64,000 nt of DNA, taken from NCBI GenBank assembly GCA_964351395.1, contig CAYGOF010000001.1:248001-312000 (forward strand), written 5' to 3'. Positions within the stretch are counted from its first letter, which is position 1. Each line of letters begins with the position of its first letter. The notes under the pieces are model-generated. The model had not been told where the DNA came from. It was given only the letters and a program-made list of their open reading frames with translations, and made no database searches. This DNA comes from Imperialibacter sp964351395. Its GTDB lineage: Bacteria; Bacteroidota; Bacteroidia; Cytophagales; Cyclobacteriaceae. A program made the position numbers and the translations under genes. Positions 50,840 through 59,864 of this stretch are shown piece after piece.

Positions 50840-52081
50840 ATGGATAGCGTATTTCTTATAGAATCCTTTGCGGATTTTGCAAAGAGAAAAAACATTGACC
50901 GCCCGACAATGATCCGTATCCTGGAGGATGTATTCAGGACCATGATCAGGAAGAGATTTGAAACTGATGAGAATTTTGACATCATCATCAATGCGGACAA
51001 AGGAGACCTTGAAATTTGGCGTTTCAGAGAGATTGTAGACGATAATTCAGAAGATATTTGGGATCACGATAAAGTGAGCCTAAGTGATGCAAGAAAAATC
51101 GAGCCTGATTTTGAAATTGGCGAAGAGGTGGCAGAAGAGGTTAAGCTGGAAGACTTTGGAAGACGTGCGGTACAAATGGCTCGTCAAACATTGATTCAAA
51201 AAATAAAAGACCTGGAGAAGGATATCCTTTTCCAAAAGTACAAGGAGCTGGTTGGCGAAATTATCCTGGGAGAAGTTTACCAGGTACTGGGCAGAGAAAT
51301 CTTACTGGTAGATGCGGAGGGTAACGAGCTAATTCTTCCAAAGTTTGAGCAGATTCCAAAGGATCGTTTCAAGAAAGGAGAGAACGTTCGGGCAATTGTA
51401 CATAGAGTAGAAATGGTGAACGGAAACCCGAAAATCATCCTTTCCAGAACATCTACTGTATTCCTTGAAAGACTATTTGAAAGTGAAGTACCAGAAGTAT
51501 ACGACGGCTTGATTACCATCAAGAAAGTGGTTCGTGAGCCAGGTGAAAGAGCGAAAGTTGCGGTTGAGTCGTATGATGACAGGATTGACCCGGTCGGTGC
51601 GTGCGTAGGTATGAAGGGTTCAAGAATTCATAGTATCGTTCGCGAACTTCAAAACGAAAACATTGACGTAATAAATTTCACTGAAAATACAGAACTTTAT
51701 ATCTCAAGAGCCTTGAGCCCGGCCAAAATATCAAGCATGAAAGTTGATATTGACAATGGCAGGGTTTCAGTTTATTTGAAACCTGATCAGGTATCATTGG
51801 CGATTGGCAAGGGAGGTCAGAATATTAAGCTAGCCAGCAGGCTGGTGGATTTGGAGATAGACGTGTTCCGTGAGCTTGAGGGGCATGAAGTAGAAGACGT
51901 TACACTGGATGAATTTTCTGACGAAATTGAGGGCTGGGTAATAGACGAACTCAAGAAAATTGGCCTGGATACGGCACGCAGTGTGCTGAATTTAACAAAG
52001 GAAGAATTAATAAGAAGAACCGATTTAGAGGAGGAAACAGTGCAGGATGTCCTCTCTATTCTACGTCAGGAATTTGAGTAA
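50840..52081 (+). CDS. nusA: Transcription termination/antitermination factor NusA
   Basis: 413-residue NusA. An N-terminal RNA polymerase-binding domain (about 1-130), then an S1 domain (about 135-200, GEIILGEVYQVLGREILLVD), then two KH domains (about 230-345, VGACVGMKGSRIHSIVRELQ and SLAIGKGGQNIKLASRL). The C-terminal part carries a single short helix-hairpin-like stretch (IGLDTARSVLNLTKEEL). The length suits Bacteroidota NusA without the two acidic repeats of E. coli. It sits between rimP and infB. Confidence 0.96.
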   Translation: MDSVFLIESFADFAKRKNIDRPTMIRILEDVFRTMIRKRFETDENFDIIINADKGDLEIWRFREIVDDNSEDIWDHDKVSLSDARKIEPDFEIGEEVAEEVKLEDFGRRAVQMARQTLIQKIKDLEKDILFQKYKELVGEIILGEVYQVLGREILLVDAEGNELILPKFEQIPKDRFKKGENVRAIVHRVEMVNGNPKIILSRTSTVFLERLFESEVPEVYDGLITIKKVVREPGERAKVAVESYDDRIDPVGACVGMKGSRIHSIVRELQNENIDVINFTENTELYISRALSPAKISSMKVDIDNGRVSVYLKPDQVSLAIGKGGQNIKLASRLVDLEIDVFRELEGHEVEDVTLDEFSDEIEGWVIDELKKIGLDTARSVLNLTKEELIRRTDLEEETVQDVLSILRQEFE

Positions 52082-52119
52082 AAATTTTAATAACAAGCTT
52101 TAAAGAGTCATATTTGCGT

Positions 52120-54954
52120 ATGAGTGAAGATAGAATGTGGAGATTAAACCAAGTCGCCAGAAAACTAAATGTTGGTATGAATACCATCATTCAAGCGCTG
52201 GAGAATAAAGGTTTTAGTATCGATAGCAGCCCCAATGCCAAGCTCACTCAGGAGCAGTATGATCTTTTGGCGAGAGAATTTGCTACTTCTGCCCACGAGA
52301 AGGAAGAAGCCTCTGGCATTACCATCGGTAAGAAGCATTCTGACAATGTGGTTATTAATGCGAACTCTCCTCAGGAGGCTGGATCATCTGATGAAGAGGA
52401 AGAGATTTTAATAAAGAATCTCTCTAGTAAAGAACAACCTAAAGAAGAGGTCGCTGAAGAGGAGCCTACTAGCCAGGCGCCAAAACTTCAGGGAATAAAA
52501 GTCGTAGGTAAAATCGACCTCGAACCGAAAAAAGCTCCAAAAAAACAAGAGGAAGAAGCTAAAAAAGCTGAACCTGAAGCTCCTAAAGAAGAAAAGAAAG
52601 CAGTAGAGGAGCCTGCGACAGAACCTAAAGCAGAAGTAGAAGTACCCAAACCTGAAGCTGCTGTCGAAACTCCTGCTGAAACTCCCAAAGAAGAGCCTAA
52701 AGTAGTGGTGGAAGCGAAGGACGCTCCGGAAAAAGCTCCGGTAGAACCTCCGGTAATAACAAAACCAGAGCCTGTCGTCATTAAAGAAGACAAGGTAATA
52801 GAAGCTAAAGCAGATGCTCTTAAAGGACTTACTGTACTTGGAAAAATTGAGCTTCCCGAGGCCAAGAAAAAGCAACCTGTTGCCAGTTCCGACGACAGAG
52901 ACAAAAAGAAAAAGAAACGCCCACGCAAGCGCATAGTTGTTGAAGGAAAAGAAGGTGGAGACAACTCCAGATTCAAAAAGCCTGAAGCGGGCAAGCCCAC
53001 CTCAGGTACGGGCAAAGGTCGTTTTGAGAAAAAAGAAGAAGTTTCTGACAAAGAAATCCAGGATAAGATCAAGGCTACTTTAGCAAGACTCAGCAAAGGT
53101 AGCAAGCCAGGACAAGGTGGAAACAGATCAAAATACAGAAGGGATAAAAGATCGGCAAAAGCTGAAGCAGAAGAGGAAAAAATGCTTCAGGAGCAGGAAG
53201 ATTCAAAAACACTGAAGGTGACTGAGTTTATTTCAGCTAATGACCTTGCCTCCCTAATGGGCGTAACGGTGAATGAAGTGATTTCTGCCTGTTTAGGTAT
53301 GGGGATTTTTGTCTCCATCAACCAGAGGCTTGATGCAGAAACCATTACTGTAATTGCCGATGAATTCGGCTTTGACATCGAGTTTTCTACATCAGAAGAG
53401 GAATCTGACGCAATTAATACAGAAGAAGATATTGAAGACGACGAGCCAAGAGCTCCTATCGTTACTATCATGGGCCACGTTGACCATGGTAAAACTTCTT
53501 TACTTGACTATATCCGTGACACAAAAGTAACTGCTGGTGAAGCGGGCGGTATTACACAGCATATTGGTGCTTACGACGTAACTACGGAAGACGGTCATAA
53601 AATCGCATTCCTCGATACTCCTGGGCACGAAGCATTTACAGCGATGCGTGCAAGGGGTGCTAAGATCACCGATGTGGTCATTATAGTAGTTGCAGCCGAC
53701 GACAATGTGATGCCACAAACCAAGGAGGCTATTAACCACGCCAAAGTAGCAGGCGTACCTATAGTTATCGCCATCAACAAAGTTGATAAAGCGAATGCCA
53801 ATCCTAATAAGATCAAAGAGGAATTGTCTCAAATCAATATCCTTGTAGAAGATTGGGGTGGCAAATACCAATGCCAGGAAATTTCAGCAAAAACCGGTCA
53901 GGGAATCGACGAACTTCTCGAAAAAGTTTTACTAGAAGCGGAAATCTTGGAGCTGAAGGCAAAAGCATCCAAAAAAGCTATGGGAAGTGTAATTGAGGCT
54001 TCTTTGGATAAAGGCCGTGGTTATGTGGCAACAGTTATGGTTCAAAACGGAACCCTTAACATTGGTGACGTCGTATTAGCTGGCTCACACTTTGGTAAGG
54101 TGAAAGCCATGTTTGACCATAGAGGAACGAGATTAAAGAAGGCTGGACCCTCAACTCCTGTTCTCCTTCTAGGCCTTGATGGTGCCCCACAAGCTGGCGA
54201 AAAACTTAACGTGATGGAAAGTGATCGCGAAGCTCGTGATATCGCTTACAAGCGCCAGCAGATCCAACGCGAACAAAACCTCAGAACCAAAAAACATATT
54301 ACCCTTGATGAAATTGGGCGTCGTTTGGCTATTGGCTCATTCCGTGAATTGAACGTGATTGTGAAAGGTGATGTTGACGGTTCTATTGAAGCCTTGTCAG
54401 ATTCGCTACTTAAGCTTTCTACTCAAGAAGTTCAGGTAAATATCATTCATAAGGCCGTTGGACAGATTTCTGAATCTGATGTATTACTAGCATCCGCCTC
54501 TGATGCCATTATTGTCGGCTTCCAGGTTCGTCCGTCGTCTTCCGCCCGCCGTTTGGCAGAACAGGAAGAAATAGAAATCAGGCTTTACTCAATCATCTAC
54601 GATGCTATCAATGAGATCAAGGATGCTATGGAAGGTATGCTTGCTCCTGAATTCCAGGAGGTCATTACCGGTAACGTAGAAATCAGAGAAGTATTCAAGA
54701 TCTCGAAAGTCGGTACGGTCGCAGGGTGTATGGTTACTGATGGCTTCGTGAAGCGAAATAATCAGATCAGATTGGTTCGTGATGGCATCGTGGTTTACAC
54801 AGGCGAAATACAACAACTACGCAGATACAAAGATGATGTATCCGAAGTAAAACAAGGCTACGAGTGCGGTATTAGCATTAAGAACTTCAATAACCTTGAA
54901 GAAGGAGATATCATTGAAGGTTTCGAGCAACGTGAAGTAAAACGTACACTTTAA
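52120..54954 (+). CDS. infB: Translation initiation factor IF-2
   Basis: 944-residue GTPase placing initiator tRNA on the 30S subunit. The first about 400 residues hold an N-terminal IF2-N domain (MSEDRMWRLNQVARKLNVGM), then long P/E/K/A-rich low-complexity stretches and a second IF2-N domain. The G domain has G1 GHVDHGKT near residue 450, G3 DTPGHEAF and G4 NKVDKANAN. Domains II, III and IV follow. I chose the ATG at 52120 (38 bp after nusA) over an in-frame TTG 6 bp upstream. Operon partner of nusA. Confidence 0.97.
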   Translation: MSEDRMWRLNQVARKLNVGMNTIIQALENKGFSIDSSPNAKLTQEQYDLLAREFATSAHEKEEASGITIGKKHSDNVVINANSPQEAGSSDEEEEILIKNLSSKEQPKEEVAEEEPTSQAPKLQGIKVVGKIDLEPKKAPKKQEEEAKKAEPEAPKEEKKAVEEPATEPKAEVEVPKPEAAVETPAETPKEEPKVVVEAKDAPEKAPVEPPVITKPEPVVIKEDKVIEAKADALKGLTVLGKIELPEAKKKQPVASSDDRDKKKKKRPRKRIVVEGKEGGDNSRFKKPEAGKPTSGTGKGRFEKKEEVSDKEIQDKIKATLARLSKGSKPGQGGNRSKYRRDKRSAKAEAEEEKMLQEQEDSKTLKVTEFISANDLASLMGVTVNEVISACLGMGIFVSINQRLDAETITVIADEFGFDIEFSTSEEESDAINTEEDIEDDEPRAPIVTIMGHVDHGKTSLLDYIRDTKVTAGEAGGITQHIGAYDVTTEDGHKIAFLDTPGHEAFTAMRARGAKITDVVIIVVAADDNVMPQTKEAINHAKVAGVPIVIAINKVDKANANPNKIKEELSQINILVEDWGGKYQCQEISAKTGQGIDELLEKVLLEAEILELKAKASKKAMGSVIEASLDKGRGYVATVMVQNGTLNIGDVVLAGSHFGKVKAMFDHRGTRLKKAGPSTPVLLLGLDGAPQAGEKLNVMESDREARDIAYKRQQIQREQNLRTKKHITLDEIGRRLAIGSFRELNVIVKGDVDGSIEALSDSLLKLSTQEVQVNIIHKAVGQISESDVLLASASDAIIVGFQVRPSSSARRLAEQEEIEIRLYSIIYDAINEIKDAMEGMLAPEFQEVITGNVEIREVFKISKVGTVAGCMVTDGFVKRNNQIRLVRDGIVVYTGEIQQLRRYKDDVSEVKQGYECGISIKNFNNLEEGDIIEGFEQREVKRTL

Positions 54955-54974
54955 TTAGTCAAAAATATAAAGGG

Positions 54975-55001
54975 AATCCGGCCAATTGGCCGGATTTTTT
55001 T
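54975..55001 (+). terminator. Terminator of the rimP-nusA-infB operon
   Basis: Perfect palindrome with half AATCCGGCCAA followed by its complement, then a T-run of seven. Confidence 0.9.
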
Positions 55002-55013
55002 GTTTAAACCAAA

Positions 55014-55190
55014 ATGAGCGCTTTCTTATTTTCTATACTTTCTTTACTAGTAGCACTGGCTATCGTCGGCCTTTATAAACCCTGGTGGGTGCTTTGGTGG
55101 ACGGCAAGGCAGAATCGGAAAAAGGTGCTCCTAATTTACGGAACACCTGCAATTCTTACCTGGCTTCTATACTTGACTGTCTCAGCTTAA
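55014..55190 (+). CDS. Small membrane protein, 58 residues
   Basis: An open frame from ATG at 55014 to TAA at 55190 gives MSAFLFSILSLLVALAIVGL followed by YKPWWVLWWTARQNRKKVLL, a short hydrophobic stretch and TVSA at the end. It has two hydrophobic helices joined by a basic, Trp-rich loop. It lies between the infB terminator and a convergent gene that overlaps its end by 9 bp. The composition looks like a real membrane microprotein: Trp-rich KPWW.LWW followed by Arg and Lys. No family is known to me. Confidence 0.6.
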   Translation: MSAFLFSILSLLVALAIVGLYKPWWVLWWTARQNRKKVLLIYGTPAILTWLLYLTVSA

Positions 55191-56072
55191 TTTAGCGGGG
55201 TATTCACCGCTGCTCACCAACTCATGTAGCTTTTTCATCACCATGTCTTTTTCCTGACTATAGGTAACACCCATCCAGCCTGTACCGTCAGGAAGTACTT
55301 CCACAGAAGCTCCTTTATTTTGCATCAGATAGGTAACAGCTGAAGGAATATAAAATTCCGCCTTCAGTTCATTTCTATTTGCTTGATAGAATTCGTCCCA
55401 AATACCAACAAGCTCTGGAAATAAAGCGGGCGTAAAGCCCCAAAAATTCATAGAAACAAACCCTTTCGGGTCCAATATTTCAGGATTCTCTTCATTTTCT
55501 TCGTTAACAATGTTTCCTCCGGACTGAAGAATCTTTGTTTTCTCTACTACAGAAATCAATTTCCCATTACCATCTACATGGCAAATTCCTCTGGCAACTG
55601 ATCCAGCATCCGACAGTGTTTCCATCAATGGATATCCCACCATACTGAAGTGGAGCGCTTCTGGGTCTACAGACTGAAGGAAGCGACCCATGGCCTTGTA
55701 GGCCTTTCGACCGTAAAAATCGTCAGCATTGATGATGGCAAAGGGTTCGTTGACTACATCCCTGGTTGCGAGTACAGCCTGCCCGGTGCCCCAGGGTTTC
55801 ACCCTCTCCGGATGCTGCTCAGGGGGTGTTTGGTAAGCAAACTTTATTTCTATCTTATCTCCCCACCATTTATTCAGATGTTCGTAGAGAACGGAATGTA
55901 AATCTTTCCTGGTGATAACAACTGCTTTCGTAAATCCAGCCTGTATGGCGTCATAAATACCATAATCCATCAACCATTCGCCAGAAGGACCAAAAGAGTC
56001 GGCCTGCTTAATTCCACCATAGCGACTACCTATTCCAGCGGCTAGTATTACCAGACTTGTTGATTGTGTCAT
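55182..56072 (-). CDS. Sugar nucleotidyltransferase (NTP-transferase family)
   Basis: 296 residues. The GT-A-like nucleotidyltransferase signature LVILAAGIGSRYGGIKQAD (the GxGxR-type loop) stands at the N-terminus. PWGTGQAVLATRDVVNEPFA and NADDFYGRKAYKAM in the middle give the metal-binding Asp. Such enzymes couple NTP and sugar-1-phosphate to NDP-sugar. Which sugar is unknown; the SSS symporter lies divergently upstream. I chose the ATG at 56072 rather than a TTG at 56084. Confidence 0.85.
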   Translation of the reverse strand: MTQSTSLVILAAGIGSRYGGIKQADSFGPSGEWLMDYGIYDAIQAGFTKAVVITRKDLHSVLYEHLNKWWGDKIEIKFAYQTPPEQHPERVKPWGTGQAVLATRDVVNEPFAIINADDFYGRKAYKAMGRFLQSVDPEALHFSMVGYPLMETLSDAGSVARGICHVDGNGKLISVVEKTKILQSGGNIVNEENEENPEILDPKGFVSMNFWGFTPALFPELVGIWDEFYQANRNELKAEFYIPSAVTYLMQNKGASVEVLPDGTGWMGVTYSQEKDMVMKKLHELVSSGEYPAKLS

Positions 56073-56159
56073 ATTATTCTGCAATTCTTTTTATTGTGAT
56101 CAGATTCGAGATGTAAATTTTTATATTTTGCCGCTTGGAAACAAAAACAACACACCAAA

Positions 56160-57968
56160 ATGGTCTTAAGTACACTCGATTGGGTAATAATAGCTGTTTT
56201 TTTTGCTATTGTAGTAGGAATAGGATGGGTAGCCTCCTTTACCGCTGGTAAAAGTACATCAGAATATTTTCTTGGAGGCCGAGGAATGCCTTGGTGGCTA
56301 CTTGGGATTTCTATGGTTGCCTGTACCTTCTCAGCGGATACACCCAACCTTGTGACAGGCATGGTACGAGAGAACGGTGTAGCAAAAAACTGGGCCTGGT
56401 GGGCCTTCCTAATCACTGGAATGGTGACGGTGTTTATCTATGCCAGGCTTTGGAGGCGCTCCAATGTAATGACCGACCTTGAATTTTATGAATTGAGGTA
56501 CAGTGGCAAATATGCCTCTTTCCTTCGCGGTTTCAGGTCTCTCTACCTTGGCGTATTCTTTAATTGTCTTATCATGGGCACGGTAACGCTGGCGGCCATC
56601 AAGATAGGCCAGATCATGCTGGGCATTGAAAATCCAGTCTACATAGTAGTTGGTGCTTCGCTAGGTGTTGTAATCTATGCTACCATTGGAGGCATCAAAG
56701 GCGTAATTTGGGCTGACTTTTTCCAGTATTCGATAGCAATGGTAGGAGCCATCCTAGCAGCGGTAGTAGCCGTTAACGATGAAAGAGTGGGTGGTCTTAC
56801 AAAATTACTTGCTCACCCTGCCGTTGCCCCCAAGCTCGATATTTTCCCATCCTTTGATGACCCTAAACAGTTTCTTCCACTGCTTATCATACCAATTGCA
56901 GTGCAATGGTGGTCTGTCTGGTATCCGGGAGCTGAGCCTGGTGGTGGCGGTTATATTGCACAAAGGATGTTGTCGGCAAAGGATGAAAAAAATGCCATCG
57001 GCGCTACTTTGCTATTTAACTTTGCTCACTATGCGCTTCGCCCATGGCCCTGGATATTGGTCGGCCTTGCTTCCCTTGTAATCTATCCCGATCTAGCCTC
57101 GATCAAATCTTCCTTTCCTGGCATTAGCGACAACTACCTGGGGCATGATATTGCATATCCTGCTATGCTGACACTTTTGGGGAATGGCTGGAAAGGACTT
57201 GTGGTTGCGTCCATTATTGCAGCGTATATGTCGACGATAGGCACCCACCTTAACTGGGGATCATCTTATGTGGTTAATGACTTTTACAAGCGCTTCGTGA
57301 AGCCTGATGCTACTGAGAAACAGCAGGTTTCTTTGGCTCGCCTTACGACTGTGGGTTTAATGATTTTTGCTGCTGTTTTCTCTCTCACCATCTTGAAAAA
57401 TGCCACCCAGGCGTTCGACATTCTACTTCTTTCCGGTGCAGGCACCGGTGCTATTTACCTGCTAAGGTGGTTTTGGTGGAGAATCAATGCATTGACGGAA
57501 ATTGTAGCGATGGTGGTGGCAACAGTTTTAGCATTTGTATTGGTGCTAATGATCAGTCCCGAGGCTTTGGAAAATGCCTACCTGGATGTGTTTTCAACTC
57601 GTCTAATGATCTCACTATTTGGCGTAAGCGCAGCTTGGATATCAACCACATTGCTCACAAAACCAGAGGACAAAGAAACACTCAGGACCTTTTATCTAAG
57701 GACGCAACCGGGCGGACCTGGATGGAAGAAAGTAGTAGATGACGCCATGGCAGAGGGTGTTGTGCTAGATGCTTCAAAAGGACAAAACTGGCAAATGCCT
57801 TTGCAAATCATGCTTGTGTTCGTTGGTTGTGTTAGTATATATTGCTCACTCTTCGGTATCGGTAGCTTTATCTATGGTAATATAGGCCTTGGTGTTGGGC
57901 TACTTGGCGTCGCTGCTGTAGGCACCTTTATTCTCTTTAGGAACCTGGGTAAGTTATCACTAAAGTAA
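56160..57968 (+). CDS. Sodium:solute symporter (SSS family)
   Basis: 602-residue polytopic membrane protein with about 13 helices. The SSS core is seen from DWVIIAVFFAIVVGIGWVAS through EYFLGGRGMPWWLLGISMVA (sodium site region) to GGGGYIAQRMLSAKDEKNAI. It moves sugars, amino acids or similar solutes with sodium; members next to sugar-nucleotide genes often import sugars. It is divergent from the nucleotidyltransferase and is followed 8 bp later by a DJ-1-like gene, so those two may be co-transcribed. Confidence 0.92.
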   Translation: MVLSTLDWVIIAVFFAIVVGIGWVASFTAGKSTSEYFLGGRGMPWWLLGISMVACTFSADTPNLVTGMVRENGVAKNWAWWAFLITGMVTVFIYARLWRRSNVMTDLEFYELRYSGKYASFLRGFRSLYLGVFFNCLIMGTVTLAAIKIGQIMLGIENPVYIVVGASLGVVIYATIGGIKGVIWADFFQYSIAMVGAILAAVVAVNDERVGGLTKLLAHPAVAPKLDIFPSFDDPKQFLPLLIIPIAVQWWSVWYPGAEPGGGGYIAQRMLSAKDEKNAIGATLLFNFAHYALRPWPWILVGLASLVIYPDLASIKSSFPGISDNYLGHDIAYPAMLTLLGNGWKGLVVASIIAAYMSTIGTHLNWGSSYVVNDFYKRFVKPDATEKQQVSLARLTTVGLMIFAAVFSLTILKNATQAFDILLLSGAGTGAIYLLRWFWWRINALTEIVAMVVATVLAFVLVLMISPEALENAYLDVFSTRLMISLFGVSAAWISTTLLTKPEDKETLRTFYLRTQPGGPGWKKVVDDAMAEGVVLDASKGQNWQMPLQIMLVFVGCVSIYCSLFGIGSFIYGNIGLGVGLLGVAAVGTFILFRNLGKLSLK

Positions 57969-57975
57969 GCTCCTT

Positions 57976-58710
57976 ATGAAACATGGCCTTTTAATTAAGA
58001 TTCTTCAAGGGCTTGCTCTTGGAATTTCGTTAATGGCCTGTAAGCAAAATGGGGAGACTGCATCAGGGTCAGTTTCCCCATTTAATGCTGCTAATACTCC
58101 TTCAGACACACTGAATGTCGCCTTCCTGGCAATCAACGGTGTTTACAATTCGGAATTAATGGCGCCGTTTGATGTGTTCCAGCACACTGTTTTCCACACG
58201 CAACCTGGAATGAACACCTTTATCGTATCTCCCTCGCTTGAGCCTGTTGAAACATTTGAAGGCATTAAGATTATACCCGACTACAGCTTTGACAATGTTC
58301 CGCCGGTTGATGTGCTGGTTGTCCCAAGTGCCGAAAACAACATGGGCACCGATCTTCAGGACACTACATTGATCTCATTTGTTAGAGAAAAAGGCTTAAG
58401 CGCCAAATATATCATGTCGTTGTGCGACGGTGCATTTATTCTTGCTCAGGCTGGCCTGCTCGATGAAGTGAAATGCACCACATTTCCGACTGACATTGAA
58501 AAATTCAGAAGAACGTTTCCGCAGCTAAGTGTACAGGAAGGATATAGCTTTGTGCACGATGGAAAAGCCATCACGTCCTCAGGGGGCGCCAAATCGTATG
58601 ATCCGGCCATGTACCTGGTGGAGTACCTTTATGGCCAAAAAGTAGCAAGAGGAATCGGCGCTGGTTTGGTGATTGACTGGAAGCTTGAGGAGGTGAAACA
58701 CCTTAGATAA
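57976..58710 (+). CDS. DJ-1/PfpI family lipoprotein
   Basis: 244 residues. The lipoprotein signal ends LMAC with Cys near 22. The rest is a class I glutamine amidotransferase-like (DJ-1/PfpI, ThiJ) domain. The nucleophile-elbow Cys lies in IMSLCDGAFILAQAG; the first acidic region is NGVYNSELMAPFDVFQ and SSGGAKSYDPAMYLVEYL is the C-terminal part. Proteins of this fold at the N-terminus of AraC-type regulators (GATase1) are similar, but here there is no HTH and the protein is exported. Function unknown. Confidence 0.85.
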   Translation: MKHGLLIKILQGLALGISLMACKQNGETASGSVSPFNAANTPSDTLNVAFLAINGVYNSELMAPFDVFQHTVFHTQPGMNTFIVSPSLEPVETFEGIKIIPDYSFDNVPPVDVLVVPSAENNMGTDLQDTTLISFVREKGLSAKYIMSLCDGAFILAQAGLLDEVKCTTFPTDIEKFRRTFPQLSVQEGYSFVHDGKAITSSGGAKSYDPAMYLVEYLYGQKVARGIGAGLVIDWKLEEVKHLR

Positions 58711-58732
58711 CACACCAAAGCTTCATCTCGAT

Positions 58733-59776
58733 CTAACGAAAAAATGATTGTTTGAAAACTTGGCTTCTGCGAGCCTTATAGTCATAAATCGTAATTTCAA
58801 AGAAAAAATGCCCCCTTTCAATGAGCTCCTCAAAATTGTATTGAAAACCCTCTAGCGAATACTCCTCTATAAACCTATTGAATAGCACTCTCTTCGTGGA
58901 TGCGTCCAAAATTGTCACCTGAAGATTGGTTTTCCTCTTTGTGGCAAATGGAAAAAAGATGGTGGTTTCTTCTTTTTTCTCCAGGTTTTCAACAAGGGCT
59001 ACTGTTTCTTGAAGAAACAGCGTCAATTCGTTATTTCCATCAACAAGGTAAACATCATACGTATAACTCCCCGCTGACAGAAGGGTATCTTTCAATACGT
59101 ATGATGAAGAGGAAGTTCCACGACTGTTGAAGGTCAATGGTAATTCCCAATTCTTCACGTCTTCGCCACTTTTTTTTCTTACCACTGAAAAGTGGCGCAT
59201 ATCGGATCCATCGGGTTGATATGTCCAGTCAAGTTCAATCGTCTGTTTTTCAAGCTTCAAAATACCCTCAGCAATTGGCTCATTCAAATTGACTGGAACT
59301 CCGAAAGCTTTAGCCGACACTTCAATTGTAAAGTCACAAAAATCTTCAAGATACCCATCGATAATCATGAAGTAGTTGACGGCAGGTTCTGGGTTTTCCA
59401 TTTTAAAGTAAAAATCGTCTGCCACGCCCGGTGAACTGCAGGAAACAACTTCATAGGTATCTGTTTTACACAACTCCCCTTTAAAAACAACAAGCTGCAC
59501 TCCACGGTCATCTTTACAGCGCCCGTGCCTTACATTGATATAGAATGACTTGCTGGTAGCTGGCGTGTAATAAAACCATTGGTCGTTATGGTATTGAATG
59601 CACTGTCCGGTAAGCTTTTCATCGATGCAGGCCCGCTCGACAGTATTATTGTCGGTTGAGGAGTGGGTTGGCACATTCAGGCTTATCTGCTGAATTCCTT
59701 CCGAGTGGTCGTTGTTTGTTTGTGCACTTACGGATACGACAACGTGCATAAGGATGGCTAGAAAAAATAACCTCAT
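58733..59776 (-). CDS. Secreted protein of unknown function
   Basis: 347 residues. Signal peptide MRLFFLAILMHVVVSVSAQT. About 45-160 is a Cys-containing beta domain (QWFYYTPATSKSFYINVRHG, CKTDTYEVVSCSSPG and YFMIIDGYLEDFCDFTIEVS), which resembles the pre-peptidase-like domain found in Bacteroidota surface proteins. The rest (about 165-347) looks like a fibronectin-III-like domain plus a C-terminal beta domain. No catalytic motif is visible. No T9SS sorting domain is obvious at the end (KARRSQVFKQSFFR). Confidence 0.7.
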   Translation of the reverse strand: MRLFFLAILMHVVVSVSAQTNNDHSEGIQQISLNVPTHSSTDNNTVERACIDEKLTGQCIQYHNDQWFYYTPATSKSFYINVRHGRCKDDRGVQLVVFKGELCKTDTYEVVSCSSPGVADDFYFKMENPEPAVNYFMIIDGYLEDFCDFTIEVSAKAFGVPVNLNEPIAEGILKLEKQTIELDWTYQPDGSDMRHFSVVRKKSGEDVKNWELPLTFNSRGTSSSSYVLKDTLLSAGSYTYDVYLVDGNNELTLFLQETVALVENLEKKEETTIFFPFATKRKTNLQVTILDASTKRVLFNRFIEEYSLEGFQYNFEELIERGHFFFEITIYDYKARRSQVFKQSFFR

Positions 59777-59824
59777 ACCTGCAGAATAGTCAAAATTTCA
59801 ACAATAGTCTGCTATTGGGGCATA

Positions 59825-59848
59825 AAAAAAGGGGCAGTGCCCCTTTTT
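59825..59848 (-). terminator. Terminator of the M28 peptidase gene
   Basis: Stem AAAAAGGGGCA / TGCCCCTTTTT centred near 59836, with T-runs on both strands, just downstream of the minus-strand gene. Confidence 0.85.
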
Positions 59849-59864
59849 CAATTTTTTATTGCAC

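Noticed and set aside
52488..53105. A 205-codon open frame on the minus strand inside infB
   Set aside because: It is the antisense of the P/E/K/A-rich low-complexity part of infB, with Ser/Gly/Phe-rich composition and no family. Low-complexity sequence often leaves such open frames.
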